In this document: one piece after another, positions 8,656-17,897 of the stretch
Numbering within the stretch: the first letter of the stretch is position 1
Layout: the number at the start of each line of letters is the position of its first letter
Source of the DNA: an uncultured Alistipes sp.
GTDB taxonomy: Bacteria > Bacteroidota > Bacteroidia > Bacteroidales > Rikenellaceae
Reading direction: 5' to 3'
Length of the DNA stretch: 54,554 nt
Assembly (NCBI GenBank): GCA_900545315.1
Contig: UQYM01000016.1
Span: 1 to 54,554 of the forward strand
Notes under the pieces: generated by a model
Database searches by the model: none
The model's input: the letters and a program-made list of their open reading frames with translations, nothing else
What the model was told of the DNA's origin: nothing
Translations under genes and position numbers: made by a program

Positions 8656-9485
8656 CGGCTTTTCAGGCTTCGCTTATTACGAACAAAGGTAGTCGTTTTT
8701 ACGGCAATAAGCGTAAGAGTAAGTACAAATATTGTGGAGGCCCCCGAAGGGATGTTTGTTTTATAACTGATGTAGAGCCCTGCAAAGGCGCTCAGTGCGG
8801 CAATTACGGATCCGTAAACCAGGATACGGCTGAACGATTTGGAGATCAGGTTGCCGATGACGGCCGGAATGGTAAGTAGTGAGATCAGCAGTACAATTCC
8901 CACGACCCGAATCGAAATGACAATGGTGATGGCCACCAACGTAGCCATCAGGTAGCTGATGATGCGAGTCGGAAAGTTTTGGCTGCGGGCATATTCTCGG
9001 TCGAAGGCCACATAGAGGATAGGCCGGTACATGGTGGTAAAGATTAACAGAATCACGGCATCGACAATGGCCATCCAGACAATGTCGGTAGAGGTAACGC
9101 TCAGAATGTTTCCGAACAGGAAACTCATCAGGTTGGGGGCATAGCCTGGGGTCAAGTAGATGAAGATAATGCCGATGGCCATACCCAACGACCAGATCAG
9201 ACCGATTGCGGAGTCCTCACGGATCTGTTTGCGAGAGGTGAAGGTTTCGATACCCCAAGCGGACAGGATGGAGAAGATCAGTGCCCCTAACAACGGGTTG
9301 GCGCCGAAATAGTAGGCCATGCCGATGCCTCCGAACGAAGCGTGGGTGATTCCCCCGCTGAGGAAGACCAGACGTCGGCAGACAACATAGGTGCCGATGA
9401 TTCCGCAGGCTATCCCGCACAGCAGACAAGCCAGTGCCGCATGAGCGAGAAATTTGTATTGAAAAATTTCAGCGATGAAATTCAT
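8652..9485 (-). CDS. Metal (Zn/Mn/Fe-type) ABC transporter permease
   Basis: This 277-aa polytopic permease of the ZnuB/TroC/MntB family shows RRLVFLSGGITHASFGGIGMAY, the typical cytoplasmic coupling region, and RVVGIVLLISLLTIPA in the second half. It would form the membrane channel of a divalent-metal importer, but no ATPase or binding protein is adjacent. ATG 9485 is chosen over the upstream ATG at 9554. It lies about 20 bases downstream of a perfect minus-strand -7 box (9510-9517), and an upstream start would lie before the promoter. It overlaps the LptG-like gene by 4 bases and is the first gene of the operon. Confidence 0.85.
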   Translation of the reverse strand: MNFIAEIFQYKFLAHAALACLLCGIACGIIGTYVVCRRLVFLSGGITHASFGGIGMAYYFGANPLLGALIFSILSAWGIETFTSRKQIREDSAIGLIWSLGMAIGIIFIYLTPGYAPNLMSFLFGNILSVTSTDIVWMAIVDAVILLIFTTMYRPILYVAFDREYARSQNFPTRIISYLMATLVAITIVISIRVVGIVLLISLLTIPAVIGNLISKSFSRILVYGSVIAALSAFAGLYISYKTNIPSGASTIFVLTLTLIAVKTTTFVRNKRSLKSR

Positions 9486-9509
9486 GAATGCTATCGGAAT
9501 AAAGAGGTA

Positions 9510-9517
9510 CAAAACTA
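9510..9517 (-). promoter_or_regulatory. -7 box for the metal permease-lptG-ribBA operon
   Basis: CAAAACTA on the plus strand reads TAGTTTTG on the minus strand, an exact TAnnTTTG match. It gives a leader of about 20 bases before ATG 9485. Confidence 0.65.
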
Positions 9518-9549
9518 CGGTTTTTTCTAAAATAATAGTGTAGTTTTTG

Positions 9550-9557
9550 TACATTTG
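9550..9557 (+). promoter_or_regulatory. -7 box for mtaB
   Basis: TACATTTG matches TAnnTTTG exactly and lies 27 bases before the mtaB ATG at 9585. It is divergent from the metal permease promoter, so this ~70-base stretch drives both directions. Confidence 0.65.
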
Positions 9558-9584
9558 TCATCCAATTTCAAAACGTTTTTAAAG

Positions 9585-10892
9585 ATGGCTTCACCCCAGA
9601 AGGTCGGTTTTTATACGCTTGGATGCAAACTTAACTTTTCGGAGACCTCTACCATTGCTCGACAGTTCGAACAGGGAGGTTTTGTTCGGGCTGCCCGTGG
9701 GGAGAGAGCCGATATCTATGTGATCAACAGCTGTTCGGTCACAGAACATGCGGATAAAAAATGCCGTAACCTTGTCCGCCATTTGATCAAGGAGAATCCC
9801 GAGGCGATTGTTGTGGTGACGGGTTGTTATGCTCAGCTGAAGCCGCAAGAGGTTGCTTCGATTCAGGGGGTGGATCTGGTAATCGGCAATAACGACAAAG
9901 GGTCGATTTACGATCGGGTTGCAGCCCTCTCGGCGAAAAGCGGCGCGATGATTCAAACCTGTTCGGCTGAAGAGCTGACCGGATTTTTTGCCGCCTTTTC
10001 GAGTGGAGACAGGACCCGTTCGTTCTTGAAGGTGCAGGATGGGTGCAGTTATCGTTGCAGCTACTGTACGATTCCGTTGGCACGTGGGGCCAGCCGGAAC
10101 ATCCCGATTGCTGATCTGGTCCGCGAAGCGGAAACCATTGCAGCCAAAGGGCAACGTGAAATTGTCCTGACTGGCATCAATGTAGGAGATTTTGGCCGTA
10201 CGACCGGGGAGTCGTTTGCCGATCTGTTACGGGCTTTGGATCGTGTCGAAGGGATCGATCGGTATCGGATTTCATCGATTGAACCCAACTTGCTGACCGA
10301 TGAGGTGATCGCGATTACGGCTACTTCGACAAAGTTCCAACCCCACTTCCATGTGCCGTTACAGAGCGGATGTGATCGCATTTTGGCGTTGATGCGACGT
10401 CGATACAATACGGCTCGTTTTGTCAGTCGTATAGCGGCTGTTCGGGCTCAAATTCCCGATGTCTTTTTCGGTGTCGATGTGATTGTCGGCTTTCCCGGCG
10501 AAACGGACGAAGACTTTGAGCAGACTTATCGTTTTTTGGCACAGGAGGTGCATCCCGCCTTTCTGCATGTTTTCCCCTACTCGATTCGTCCCAATACTCC
10601 TGCAGCCTTGATGCCGAATCAGGTGCAGTCCAGCGTGGCGACACAGCGTGTGGATCGACTCAACGCGCTCTCGGCACGTCTGTATCGTGAGTTTGCATCG
10701 GCACATTTGGGAAAGGAGGCCAAAGTGTTGTGGGAAAGTACACGTCATGGAGGTAAAATGTTCGGATTTACGGAGAATTACATCAAAGTCGCAGCTCCGT
10801 TTGATCGCGAACGGATCAATACGATCACCTCTGTTCGGTTGGAGCAGTTGGACGACGAGTCTCTTGTTGAGGCAACTATTCTCAGTGACTGA
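9585..10892 (+). CDS. mtaB: tRNA (t6A37) methylthiotransferase MtaB
   Basis: This 435-aa radical-SAM methylthiotransferase converts t6A37 to ms2t6A37 in tRNAs. The N-terminal UPF0004 domain has the cluster cysteines in YTLGCKLN, INSCSVTE and VTGCYAQ. The radical-SAM motif is CSYRCSYC (CxxxCxxC). A C-terminal TRAM-like region follows. The ATG at 9585 fits the upstream -7 box, whereas the in-frame TTG at 9555 lies inside that box. Family placement as MtaB rather than MiaB or RimO rests on the YTLGCKLN start. Confidence 0.93.
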   Translation: MASPQKVGFYTLGCKLNFSETSTIARQFEQGGFVRAARGERADIYVINSCSVTEHADKKCRNLVRHLIKENPEAIVVVTGCYAQLKPQEVASIQGVDLVIGNNDKGSIYDRVAALSAKSGAMIQTCSAEELTGFFAAFSSGDRTRSFLKVQDGCSYRCSYCTIPLARGASRNIPIADLVREAETIAAKGQREIVLTGINVGDFGRTTGESFADLLRALDRVEGIDRYRISSIEPNLLTDEVIAITATSTKFQPHFHVPLQSGCDRILALMRRRYNTARFVSRIAAVRAQIPDVFFGVDVIVGFPGETDEDFEQTYRFLAQEVHPAFLHVFPYSIRPNTPAALMPNQVQSSVATQRVDRLNALSARLYREFASAHLGKEAKVLWESTRHGGKMFGFTENYIKVAAPFDRERINTITSVRLEQLDDESLVEATILSD

Positions 10893-10914
10893 TACGAATC
10901 CAGACGAAAAATTG

Positions 10915-10922
10915 TATATTTG
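10915..10922 (+). promoter_or_regulatory. -7 box for the four-helix-bundle protein / trkH operon
   Basis: TATATTTG matches the -7 consensus. It lies 30 bases before ATG 10952 and only 6 bases before an upstream in-frame ATG at 10928, which supports the 10952 start. Confidence 0.6.
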
Positions 10923-10951
10923 TTGGTATGAAATTAGGCAAAGGTTTAAAT

Positions 10952-11713
10952 ATGGGAATCAAACAGAAAATTAGGCTTGGATTTTTCGCACTCGGATTGC
11001 TGCTCTTCTTTTCGGGATTGATGTCCTATTTTGAGTTGAATAAACTGAGTAATTCAACCCGTGACATGCTTGATGCTAGCCTGAAAAACATGGAGCTTTC
11101 GAAAGAGATGCTCGATGCGGTTCAGGATCAGAATACGGCTTTGTTGCAGATGTTGGTTGCGGGTGATACCCGATATGATTCGTTACTGTTTGCAGGTCGT
11201 GCCCGTTTCGATGCGGCGATCAGTAAAGCCAAGGTGTCGATTCGAGATCTGCGCGGATTGGATTCGATTTACGCTGCCAATGTGCAATATACTACTGTGA
11301 TCAACACTTTTTTTGCAGATCCGTCCAAAAAAGATCGTAACAATGATCTGCAATGGTTTGTTGATGTGTATAAAACCTCCTATTATAATCTCACGGCTTC
11401 GATCAAAAACTTCATGATCTCTTCGCAGAGTGTCATGGATGCCAAAACGACACAACTCGAAAGTAATGCTTATCGTGCGACGATGCCGGGAATTATTGCG
11501 TTGGCTATTGCGATCATCATTATTGTGATGTTTGCCTATCTGATTGATCTGTATTACGTGACGCCGGTGCTGAAGATTACCGAAGGTGTGCGTAATTACC
11601 TCAATTCCAAAATCCCGTTCAAGGTAACCATGGAGGGGCGCGATGAGGTGTATAAGCTCAAAGAGTACATCGAAACGTTGATCGGGTTGTTGAAAAACAA
11701 GAAAAACGAATAA
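10952..11713 (+). CDS. Membrane sensor-like protein with four-helix-bundle domain
   Basis: This 253-aa protein has a transmembrane helix near residues 9-28, a mostly helical extracytoplasmic domain (about 30-175), a second helix (about 178-205) and a short cytoplasmic tail that resembles a HAMP linker (VTPVLKITEGVRNYL and following). The layout is that of chemoreceptor or histidine-kinase input modules, but no signalling domain follows the tail. It lies 17 bases upstream of trkH, so a role in controlling potassium uptake is possible but is inference. No catalytic motif is visible. Confidence 0.7.
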   Translation: MGIKQKIRLGFFALGLLLFFSGLMSYFELNKLSNSTRDMLDASLKNMELSKEMLDAVQDQNTALLQMLVAGDTRYDSLLFAGRARFDAAISKAKVSIRDLRGLDSIYAANVQYTTVINTFFADPSKKDRNNDLQWFVDVYKTSYYNLTASIKNFMISSQSVMDAKTTQLESNAYRATMPGIIALAIAIIIIVMFAYLIDLYYVTPVLKITEGVRNYLNSKIPFKVTMEGRDEVYKLKEYIETLIGLLKNKKNE

Positions 11714-11730
11714 CGCAGGAGGCAGAGGGT

Positions 11731-13179
11731 ATGCGTCTGAATGTCGTACTGAGATATACGTGTTTGATGCTCCTGTTGAATGCAGGATTTATGCTGGTCT
11801 CTGCCTGCATCTCGATGTTCAACCATTTTGATACGGGCTTTTATCCGCTGTTGCTGAGTTTTTTGTTGACCTCTGTGCTTGGAGCCTTCCCGTTGATTTT
11901 TATGCCCAAAGGGGAGCAAATCAGCACCAAAGAGGGGTACGGAATTGTCGTTGGCTCATGGATCGTAGCTTGTATGGCCGGTATGTTGCCCTACATTCTC
12001 TGGGGGGGCGAGTTCAATCTGATCAATGCCTGGTTCGAAAGCGTTTCTGGATATACCACTACCGGTTCCACTATTCTGAACGATGTAGAGGCGTTGCCGG
12101 ATGGAATGATGTTTTGGCGTTCGACTACCCATTGGTTGGGTGGTGTCGGGGTTGTGATGTTCGCCCTGGTGGTTTTGCCGGCTTCCGGCGCACAAAATCG
12201 TATGAAACTCTCCAGCATGGAGCTCTCCTCCATGGCTAAAGAGAACTACCGATACAAAACACAGAAGATCCTGCATATTCTGTTGGTGGTTTATGTGGGA
12301 TTGACCTTTGCACAAACCGTTTTGTTGCGAATTGCCGGTATGGATTGGTTCGATGCCGTGAATAACTCCTTTTCGACCATTGCTACCGGAGGATTCAGTA
12401 CCAAAAACCTCAGTATCGCCTATTACGATAATGTCTGGATCGAGATCATTATGATCTTTTTTATGGCTGTAGCTGGTTTGCATTTTGGACTGATTTTCGC
12501 AACATTAACAGGGAAAAGCAATAACGTCTTTCGTTCAGAGGTGAGTCGGTATTATTTGCTTTCATTGTTGGTCGGAAGTTTGATTATGGCTTTTTCGTTG
12601 TGGATCAATGATGTCTATCCCACTTTCCTATCCTCATTCCGTTATAGTCTTTTCCAGGCGGTATCTGTTGCCTCTACCACAGGGTCTGCAACAGCCGATA
12701 CAACTGTATGGCCTCCGGTCGCTGTTTTATTGATTATCTTTTTTACCATGCAGTGTGCCTGTGCGGGGTCAACTGCCGGTGGTATTAAGTGTGATCGTAT
12801 TTTGCTTTCGTTTAAGGCAATCAAGGCCCAAATTTTGCAGTTGCAGCATCCAAATGCCATTATCCGTGTGAAAATGAATGGTATGATTCAGGATAATGCT
12901 GTGGTCAATCAAGCTATCCTGTTCATTTGGTTCTATTTGATGATTGTTGCTGTGGGCGTATTGTTGATTTCATTCTTTGGAATCGATCTGACCACCAGTT
13001 TTGGTATCACCATTGGCAGTATGGGTAATGTGGGGCCGGGATTGGGGGAAGTGGGCTCTTTGGATAATTATCATCTATTACCTCCTGGCGTCAAATTTAT
13101 ATGTACGATCTTGATGCTGTTGGGACGTTTGGAACTGTTCGGTTTCATACAGCTTTTTTTGATTAAATGGTGGAAATAA
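11731..13179 (+). CDS. trkH: TrkH family potassium uptake protein
   Basis: This 482-aa membrane protein has the four-fold pore-loop layout of Trk/Ktr potassium channels. Pore-loop marks are SVSGYTTTGSTI, STIATGGFSTKN, SVASTTGSATAD and GSMGNVGPGLG. It would be the ion-conducting subunit in the inner membrane. The usual partner TrkA (NAD-binding gating protein) is not seen in the window. It overlaps the start region of the SPOR gene and follows the four-helix-bundle protein, probably in one operon. Confidence 0.93.
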   Translation: MRLNVVLRYTCLMLLLNAGFMLVSACISMFNHFDTGFYPLLLSFLLTSVLGAFPLIFMPKGEQISTKEGYGIVVGSWIVACMAGMLPYILWGGEFNLINAWFESVSGYTTTGSTILNDVEALPDGMMFWRSTTHWLGGVGVVMFALVVLPASGAQNRMKLSSMELSSMAKENYRYKTQKILHILLVVYVGLTFAQTVLLRIAGMDWFDAVNNSFSTIATGGFSTKNLSIAYYDNVWIEIIMIFFMAVAGLHFGLIFATLTGKSNNVFRSEVSRYYLLSLLVGSLIMAFSLWINDVYPTFLSSFRYSLFQAVSVASTTGSATADTTVWPPVAVLLIIFFTMQCACAGSTAGGIKCDRILLSFKAIKAQILQLQHPNAIIRVKMNGMIQDNAVVNQAILFIWFYLMIVAVGVLLISFFGIDLTTSFGITIGSMGNVGPGLGEVGSLDNYHLLPPGVKFICTILMLLGRLELFGFIQLFLIKWWK

Positions 13180-13187
13180 ACAAGACT

Positions 13188-14732
13188 ATGTCAAAATATA
13201 AACAACTGTTGTTTAGTGCTATCTTGATCGTAATGCCCTTCAGTGGATTCGGGCAGGTTGTGGCGCGTGTAGCCGGTTTGGAGAACAATGCCCAATATAT
13301 GGATCTGCTGGTACAGGAACAGCGGTTGCAGAAACAAGAAGATTCGGTGGTTAATGTGATTGCCTCTACGCGTAAGTTGTTTGCATCGGCTACCGCTGCT
13401 GAGCGAGGACAGTATGGGCAAGCTATTTTGAAGCTGGAGAGCGATCTGTTTGAGATTCGTAATCAGATTGGAGAGGTTGGAGCTTCGATTAGTTCGATAG
13501 AGCAAGAGTATGTGATGACACATATGGATGTTCAAAGTGTTGCTCCTAGCACGCCTGCTGTTGATACCGTAAAAAAACAGGTGCCGAATTTGATTTACAA
13601 TGACTATTTCAAGACTCATCTTTCTTCGGCCGATTATAAATCTTTGTGTGCTTCACAGGAACGGGAAAAGGCTTTACCGGTGCTCCTTGATCAGTATATA
13701 ACCAATTACCAGCAGCTTGAGGCCATGGCTAATGAATACGATACGGCTAGTCGGGCACAAGCCGAAGAGGTTTGGGCCAAATTGCAAACCATGATTGGTA
13801 TCAATGCGGCACTATCCGATTCGATAGCCCATGTGTGGAGTTTTATTTATGACAATAAGATTTATGCCTATAATTATCTGTTGGATCGATTGAATAAGAG
13901 CGAACAGCTTTCGAATTTCGATAGCCAATTCCGTAAAATCAATCAACAGATTGCATCTATGCGGGAGAAGGTTGCTTCGGATGCCGTTTATGGCTATCCG
14001 TTGTGTAAAAAGTTGGTACTTGACTATGAACTCTCCTTGTCAGATATGTTGGGTTATACCCAGGCACATGATTCATTAACCAAGGTCGCTCAACAGATCG
14101 GTGCATTGAATTATGCCTTTGCACCGGTCAATCCTGCACCTCGTAATTTCATCGAATACGGAGCGATCGAGGTCACGTCGCCATCAAAATACAATTACGC
14201 ACATCCTGTACCGGAAAACGAGATCTTTAAATATGGAACCGTTTACAAGGTACAGGTTGGAAGTTTCCTGCGTAAACAGCCGGTTTCAATTTTCCGCAAC
14301 GTGTCACCGCTCTGTTATGAAAAAACGGATGAGGGTCGATACGTCTATTATGCCGGAGCCTTCCGTGAGCTGTCGGAGGCACAGGCAGCCGTGGAGCAGC
14401 TCTCCAAGATAGGTTTCCGCAAACCGATGGTTGTGGTGTGGCGCGATGGAATATTTGAGGCATTGGGTGAAGAAGCCTCCTCCTCTACCTCTGCAGAGCA
14501 GGCAGATGTTTTGTATCGGGTCGAATTTACGGATTCTGGTGAAGAGATGAATGATGCCGTGAAAGAGATCCTCGCAACGGCTGCTCCTGATAAAGAGACC
14601 TCCCGCACCTCTGCTCCTGAAGGTGGGTATTTTTACTCTGTGGGTACATTTACAGATCGTACCTCTGCAGAACTTCTGGTCGAAAAATTAAATTCAGTTG
14701 AGGGTATTACCGCAAAAGTCGAAGAGTTGTAG
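13188..14732 (+). CDS. Secreted SPOR-domain protein with coiled-coil region
   Basis: This 514-aa protein has a signal peptide (MSKYKQLLFSAILIVMPFSGFGQ). A long helical, coiled-coil-like region (about 25-300) is followed by two SPOR-like modules. The first begins near YKVQVGSFLRK, and the second is the C-terminal YSVGTFTDRTSAELLVEKL. SPOR domains bind septal or denuded peptidoglycan, so a cell-envelope or division role is likely. The ATG at 13188 is preferred to 13167 because it puts the basic residues directly before the hydrophobic core. It overlaps no coding part of trkH when started there. Confidence 0.75.
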   Translation: MSKYKQLLFSAILIVMPFSGFGQVVARVAGLENNAQYMDLLVQEQRLQKQEDSVVNVIASTRKLFASATAAERGQYGQAILKLESDLFEIRNQIGEVGASISSIEQEYVMTHMDVQSVAPSTPAVDTVKKQVPNLIYNDYFKTHLSSADYKSLCASQEREKALPVLLDQYITNYQQLEAMANEYDTASRAQAEEVWAKLQTMIGINAALSDSIAHVWSFIYDNKIYAYNYLLDRLNKSEQLSNFDSQFRKINQQIASMREKVASDAVYGYPLCKKLVLDYELSLSDMLGYTQAHDSLTKVAQQIGALNYAFAPVNPAPRNFIEYGAIEVTSPSKYNYAHPVPENEIFKYGTVYKVQVGSFLRKQPVSIFRNVSPLCYEKTDEGRYVYYAGAFRELSEAQAAVEQLSKIGFRKPMVVVWRDGIFEALGEEASSSTSAEQADVLYRVEFTDSGEEMNDAVKEILATAAPDKETSRTSAPEGGYFYSVGTFTDRTSAELLVEKLNSVEGITAKVEEL

Positions 14733-14792
14733 TGTTGTTTTTTAGCGAAAAATCGTTAAATTGCCATAACATTTTGCTCGATTCGATTTGAT

Positions 14793-15287
14793 ATGTGGTT
14801 AATCTTGGCTCTTGTAATCATCGGAGTACTGTTGCTGGTGGCTGAATTGGTTTTGTTGCCAGGCATCAGCGTGGCCGGCATAGGAGCCTTATTGGCATTC
14901 GGTGTAGCGATCTTTTATGCCTATTTCGAATACGGAGTGCTGGTCGGAACCGTAACGTTAACGGTGACTGTATTATTGGCTGTTATTGCGGTTTTTGTCT
15001 CGCTGCGATCCAATACCTGGCAGCGGCTTTCGTTGAAAACGACGATTGATTCGGCCTCCACGCCTACCCCCCAACAAAATCATATTCGTATGGGGCAAAC
15101 AGGAGTCACGTTGACTCGTCTGGCCCCGATGGGCAGAGTTCGGATTGGTGAGGTAACGGCCGAAGCAAAAGTGGTCGATGATTTTATCGATCCTAAGCAA
15201 GTTGTCGAGGTGATTGGTTTTGACAATACGGTGGTGATTGTCGCCCGAACACATAAACACAACGAAATCGAAACAACTGTCAAATAA
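14793..15287 (+). CDS. NfeD-like membrane protein
   Basis: This 164-aa protein has three hydrophobic segments in the first ~75 residues. A soluble OB-fold-like domain follows (about 95-160; GQTGVTLTRLAPMGRVRIG and FDNTVVIV), matching the NfeD C-terminal domain. NfeD proteins pair with flotillin-type SPFH proteins, and floA lies 30 bases downstream. This is the short form without the ClpP-like protease domain. Confidence 0.88.
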   Translation: MWLILALVIIGVLLLVAELVLLPGISVAGIGALLAFGVAIFYAYFEYGVLVGTVTLTVTVLLAVIAVFVSLRSNTWQRLSLKTTIDSASTPTPQQNHIRMGQTGVTLTRLAPMGRVRIGEVTAEAKVVDDFIDPKQVVEVIGFDNTVVIVARTHKHNEIETTVK

Positions 15288-15317
15288 TAGCATCTACTAA
15301 TTTAACAACCAAAATTT

Positions 15318-16286
15318 ATGAGTGGACTCGGATTTTTGATTGTCATTGCGGTTGTCGCACTGATTCTATTGTGGTTCATTTCTTATTTTCTACCTGTCGG
15401 ATTATGGTTTTCGGCTTTAGTCTCCGGGGTGCGAATCAGTCTGATACAACTGGTACTGATGCGTTTCCGTAAGGTTCCACCCTCGGTGATTGTTAACCAA
15501 ATGATTGCCGGAACCAAAGCAGGACTGCACCTTCAGGCGAATGACTTGGAGGCACACTATTTGGCTGGCGGTAATGTCCCCAATGTGGTGACTGCGTTGA
15601 TTTCGGCCCAAAAAGCCAATATCGCCTTGGATTTTAAAATGGCGGCGGCTATTGATTTGGCAGGTCGTAACGTGGCCGAGGCGGTTCAAATGTCGGTCAA
15701 CCCTAAAGTGATTAATACCCCACCGGTAGCGGCTGTTGCGAAAGATGGTATCCAGTTGATTGCCAAGGCTCGTGTTACCGTCCGGGCCAATATTAAACAA
15801 CTGGTTGGAGGTGCCGGCGAAGATACGGTTCTGGCGCGTGTAGGTGAAGGTATTGTCTCCTCGATCGGTTCATCTGATTCGCACAAGAGCGTATTGGAAA
15901 ATCCGGATTTTATTTCACGTGTAGTGTTGGAAAAGGGTTTGGATGCTGGTACGGCATTTGAGATTCTTTCGATTGATATTGCCGATATCGATGTAGGTAA
16001 GAACATCGGTGCTGTGTTGCAGATGGATCAGGCTAATGCCGATAAGAATATTGCACAGGCTAAGGCTGAAGAGAAACGTGCTATGGCGGTAGCTATGGAG
16101 CAAGAGATGAAGGCCAAAGCGCAAGAGGCTCGGGCTAAAGTGATCTTGGCTGAAGCCGAAATTCCGATGGCTATTGCTGAGGCATTTCGTTCGGGTAATC
16201 TGGGTATTATGGATTACTACAAACTGCAGAATATTCAGGCGGATACCCGTATGCGTGAAGGTATTGTCAAAACGGAAAAGAAATAA
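15318..16286 (+). CDS. floA: Flotillin-like protein FloA (UPF0365)
   Basis: This 322-aa protein has an N-terminal membrane segment (GFLIVIAVVALILLWFISYF), an SPFH-like core and a C-terminal helical Ala/Glu/Lys-rich region (AQAKAEEKRAMAVAMEQEMK and following). This is the FloA/YqfA layout of a membrane-microdomain scaffold. Gene order nfeD-floA is the usual pairing. It ends a plus-strand run, and a terminator-like hairpin lies 110 bases downstream. Confidence 0.92.
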   Translation: MSGLGFLIVIAVVALILLWFISYFLPVGLWFSALVSGVRISLIQLVLMRFRKVPPSVIVNQMIAGTKAGLHLQANDLEAHYLAGGNVPNVVTALISAQKANIALDFKMAAAIDLAGRNVAEAVQMSVNPKVINTPPVAAVAKDGIQLIAKARVTVRANIKQLVGGAGEDTVLARVGEGIVSSIGSSDSHKSVLENPDFISRVVLEKGLDAGTAFEILSIDIADIDVGKNIGAVLQMDQANADKNIAQAKAEEKRAMAVAMEQEMKAKAQEARAKVILAEAEIPMAIAEAFRSGNLGIMDYYKLQNIQADTRMREGIVKTEKK

Positions 16287-16395
16287 TTTCGACACAGTCT
16301 CAGGTTGGGTGACGGGATGAACTTGGATGATGAAAATCGATGGTTGCCTGCTTGGTATGTATGATGTAGATTGATCACCTTCATAAAATAATAGT

Positions 16396-16439
16396 AAAAA
16401 TCCTCGTTCGGGTTCCTTGTGGGCTGAACGGGGATTTTT
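16396..16439. terminator. Terminator-like hairpin downstream of floA
   Basis: AAAAATCC and CGTTC at 16396-16409 pair with GAACG and GGATTTTT at 16426-16439. The A/T-rich ends allow it to work in both directions. The remaining part of 16287-16706 shows no gene, only the tRNA promoter near its end. Confidence 0.65.
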
Positions 16440-16632
16440 AATGTGGAGAGTGTTGGGTGGGGGCAGCGTAGATGTTGTATGCAATGTTATGTCAAGAGTA
16501 CAACCTGAGTGAATGTGCCGTGTTGTAATAGTTGTTGATCGAGCGTGTCAGGCTATGCAAGAGAAACAATAACGCGCGTGAGTTTGCTATGCGGTTGAGA
16601 TGGTGTGAAATCAAATTTTGTTTGGTTTCAGA

Positions 16633-16664
16633 TTTGGCATAATCGTGGATTCAGACTATATTTG
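16633..16664 (+). promoter_or_regulatory. Consensus promoter of tRNA-Leu
   Basis: A TTTG -33 box at 16633-16636 and a TATATTTG -7 box at 16657-16664 are 20 bases apart. This is an almost ideal Bacteroidetes housekeeping promoter, and the mature tRNA starts 43 bases after the -7 box. Confidence 0.75.
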
Positions 16665-16706
16665 CACGTCTATTGTTATTCGTAGTTGCGAAAGCAGATA
16701 GAGGCT

Positions 16707-16792
16707 GCTCGGATGGTGGAATAGGTAGACACGAGGGACTTAAAATCCCTTGGGCAGAGATGTCCGTACGGGTTCGATTCCCGTTCCGAGTA
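16707..16792 (+). tRNA. tRNA-Leu(UAA)
   Basis: This is an 86-base class II tRNA with a long variable arm. The acceptor arms GCTCGGA and TCCGAGT pair with one G-T end pair. The anticodon stem GGGA/TCCC holds the loop CTTAAAA, giving anticodon TAA. The T arm is ACGGG-TTCGATT-CCCGT. CCA is not encoded. With A36-A37 in the loop it is an expected target of MiaA, whose gene lies 180 bases downstream in the opposite orientation. Confidence 0.95.
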
Positions 16793-16797
16793 CAAAA

Positions 16798-16839
16798 CAG
16801 CCGACGTAAATAGACTCTATTTACGTCGGCTGTTATTTT
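16798..16839 (+). terminator. Terminator after tRNA-Leu
   Basis: A perfect 16-bp stem (16798-16813 with 16817-16832) and a three-base loop are followed by TTATTTT. It lies 5 bases after the tRNA. Confidence 0.9.
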
Positions 16840-16973
16840 GAATGAAACTGACGTTCAGGTGACTTTCCCCTATTCAGTAAACAAAATATCTGAAAATATG
16901 GGCCTGAACTATTCTAGTGGAAAGAGAAGGTTTTGAGTCGATTTTTTCTTGATTAACAATCGCCCGAATAAGT

Positions 16974-17897
16974 TTATAACAGCTGTTTTAGCAGTGTCTG
17001 AGCTTTGGTGACAGCTTCTTCCCCTCCCTCGATCCAGTGAATTGAAAGATCGCGCCGAAACCATGTCTCTTGGCGTTTTGCATAACGGCGACTGTTGCGC
17101 TGGATCAATTCGATGGCAGTTTGCCGTTCGTACTTGCCTTCGAAATAATCAAACCACTCACGATACCCTACCGTTTGCAAGGCATTGAGATGACGTAAGG
17201 GATACAGAGTGCGTACCTCTTGTTCCAGTCCCGCCTCGACCATCAGTTCAACACGTCGGTTGATACGGTCGTATAATATCTCCCTAGGATAACGAATTCC
17301 CAGTTTAAAAATGCGGAAAGGTCTCTGTTTGGGTGCTCCGCTGCGGATTGCACTGTATGGGCGGCCGGTTTGCAGGCAGACTTCCAACGCACGGATAACT
17401 CGCTGAGGATTACTGCGATCGACAACGGCATAATAGGCCGGATCCAACTCCTGTAATTGCGAGCAGAGCGGCTCTAATCCTTCATTACGCGCGATGGTTG
17501 TCAATTGTTCACGTAACGCAGGATCTGTCTCCGGCATGGCATCCATACCGTTGCAGATGGCATTAATATAGAGTCCTGAACCGCCAACCAAAAATAACGT
17601 GTCGTGCGTTTTAAACAGCTGTTCCAGCAGGGCCAATGCATCCACTTCATACCGACCACAAGAGTATTCCTCCGTGACGCTACGTGTAGCGATAAAATGG
17701 TGTGGTACAGCTTGCAACTGGTCAGGAGTAGGTGCAGCAGTGCCGATCGGCATCTCTCGATAGAATTGCCGCGAATCTGCCGAAAGAATCTCCGAATGGT
17801 ATGCCTTAGCCAGTGCAATACTCAGGTCGGTCTTACCTGTTGCGGTGGCTCCAACGATTACCACCAGGGTTTTGTCTTGAGCGGAACTATTCGTCAT
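16974..17897 (-). CDS. miaA: tRNA dimethylallyltransferase
   Basis: This 307-aa enzyme transfers a dimethylallyl group to A37 of tRNAs that read codons starting with U. It has the P-loop GATATGKTDLSIALA near the N-terminus, then SADSRQFYREMPIGTA, and further on GGSGLYINAI and DRSNPQRVIRALEV, all family marks. It is the last gene of a three-gene minus-strand run and overlaps the preceding gene by 11 bases. The neighbouring tRNA-Leu(UAA) is an expected substrate. Confidence 0.95.
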   Translation of the reverse strand: MTNSSAQDKTLVVIVGATATGKTDLSIALAKAYHSEILSADSRQFYREMPIGTAAPTPDQLQAVPHHFIATRSVTEEYSCGRYEVDALALLEQLFKTHDTLFLVGGSGLYINAICNGMDAMPETDPALREQLTTIARNEGLEPLCSQLQELDPAYYAVVDRSNPQRVIRALEVCLQTGRPYSAIRSGAPKQRPFRIFKLGIRYPREILYDRINRRVELMVEAGLEQEVRTLYPLRHLNALQTVGYREWFDYFEGKYERQTAIELIQRNSRRYAKRQETWFRRDLSIHWIEGGEEAVTKAQTLLKQLL

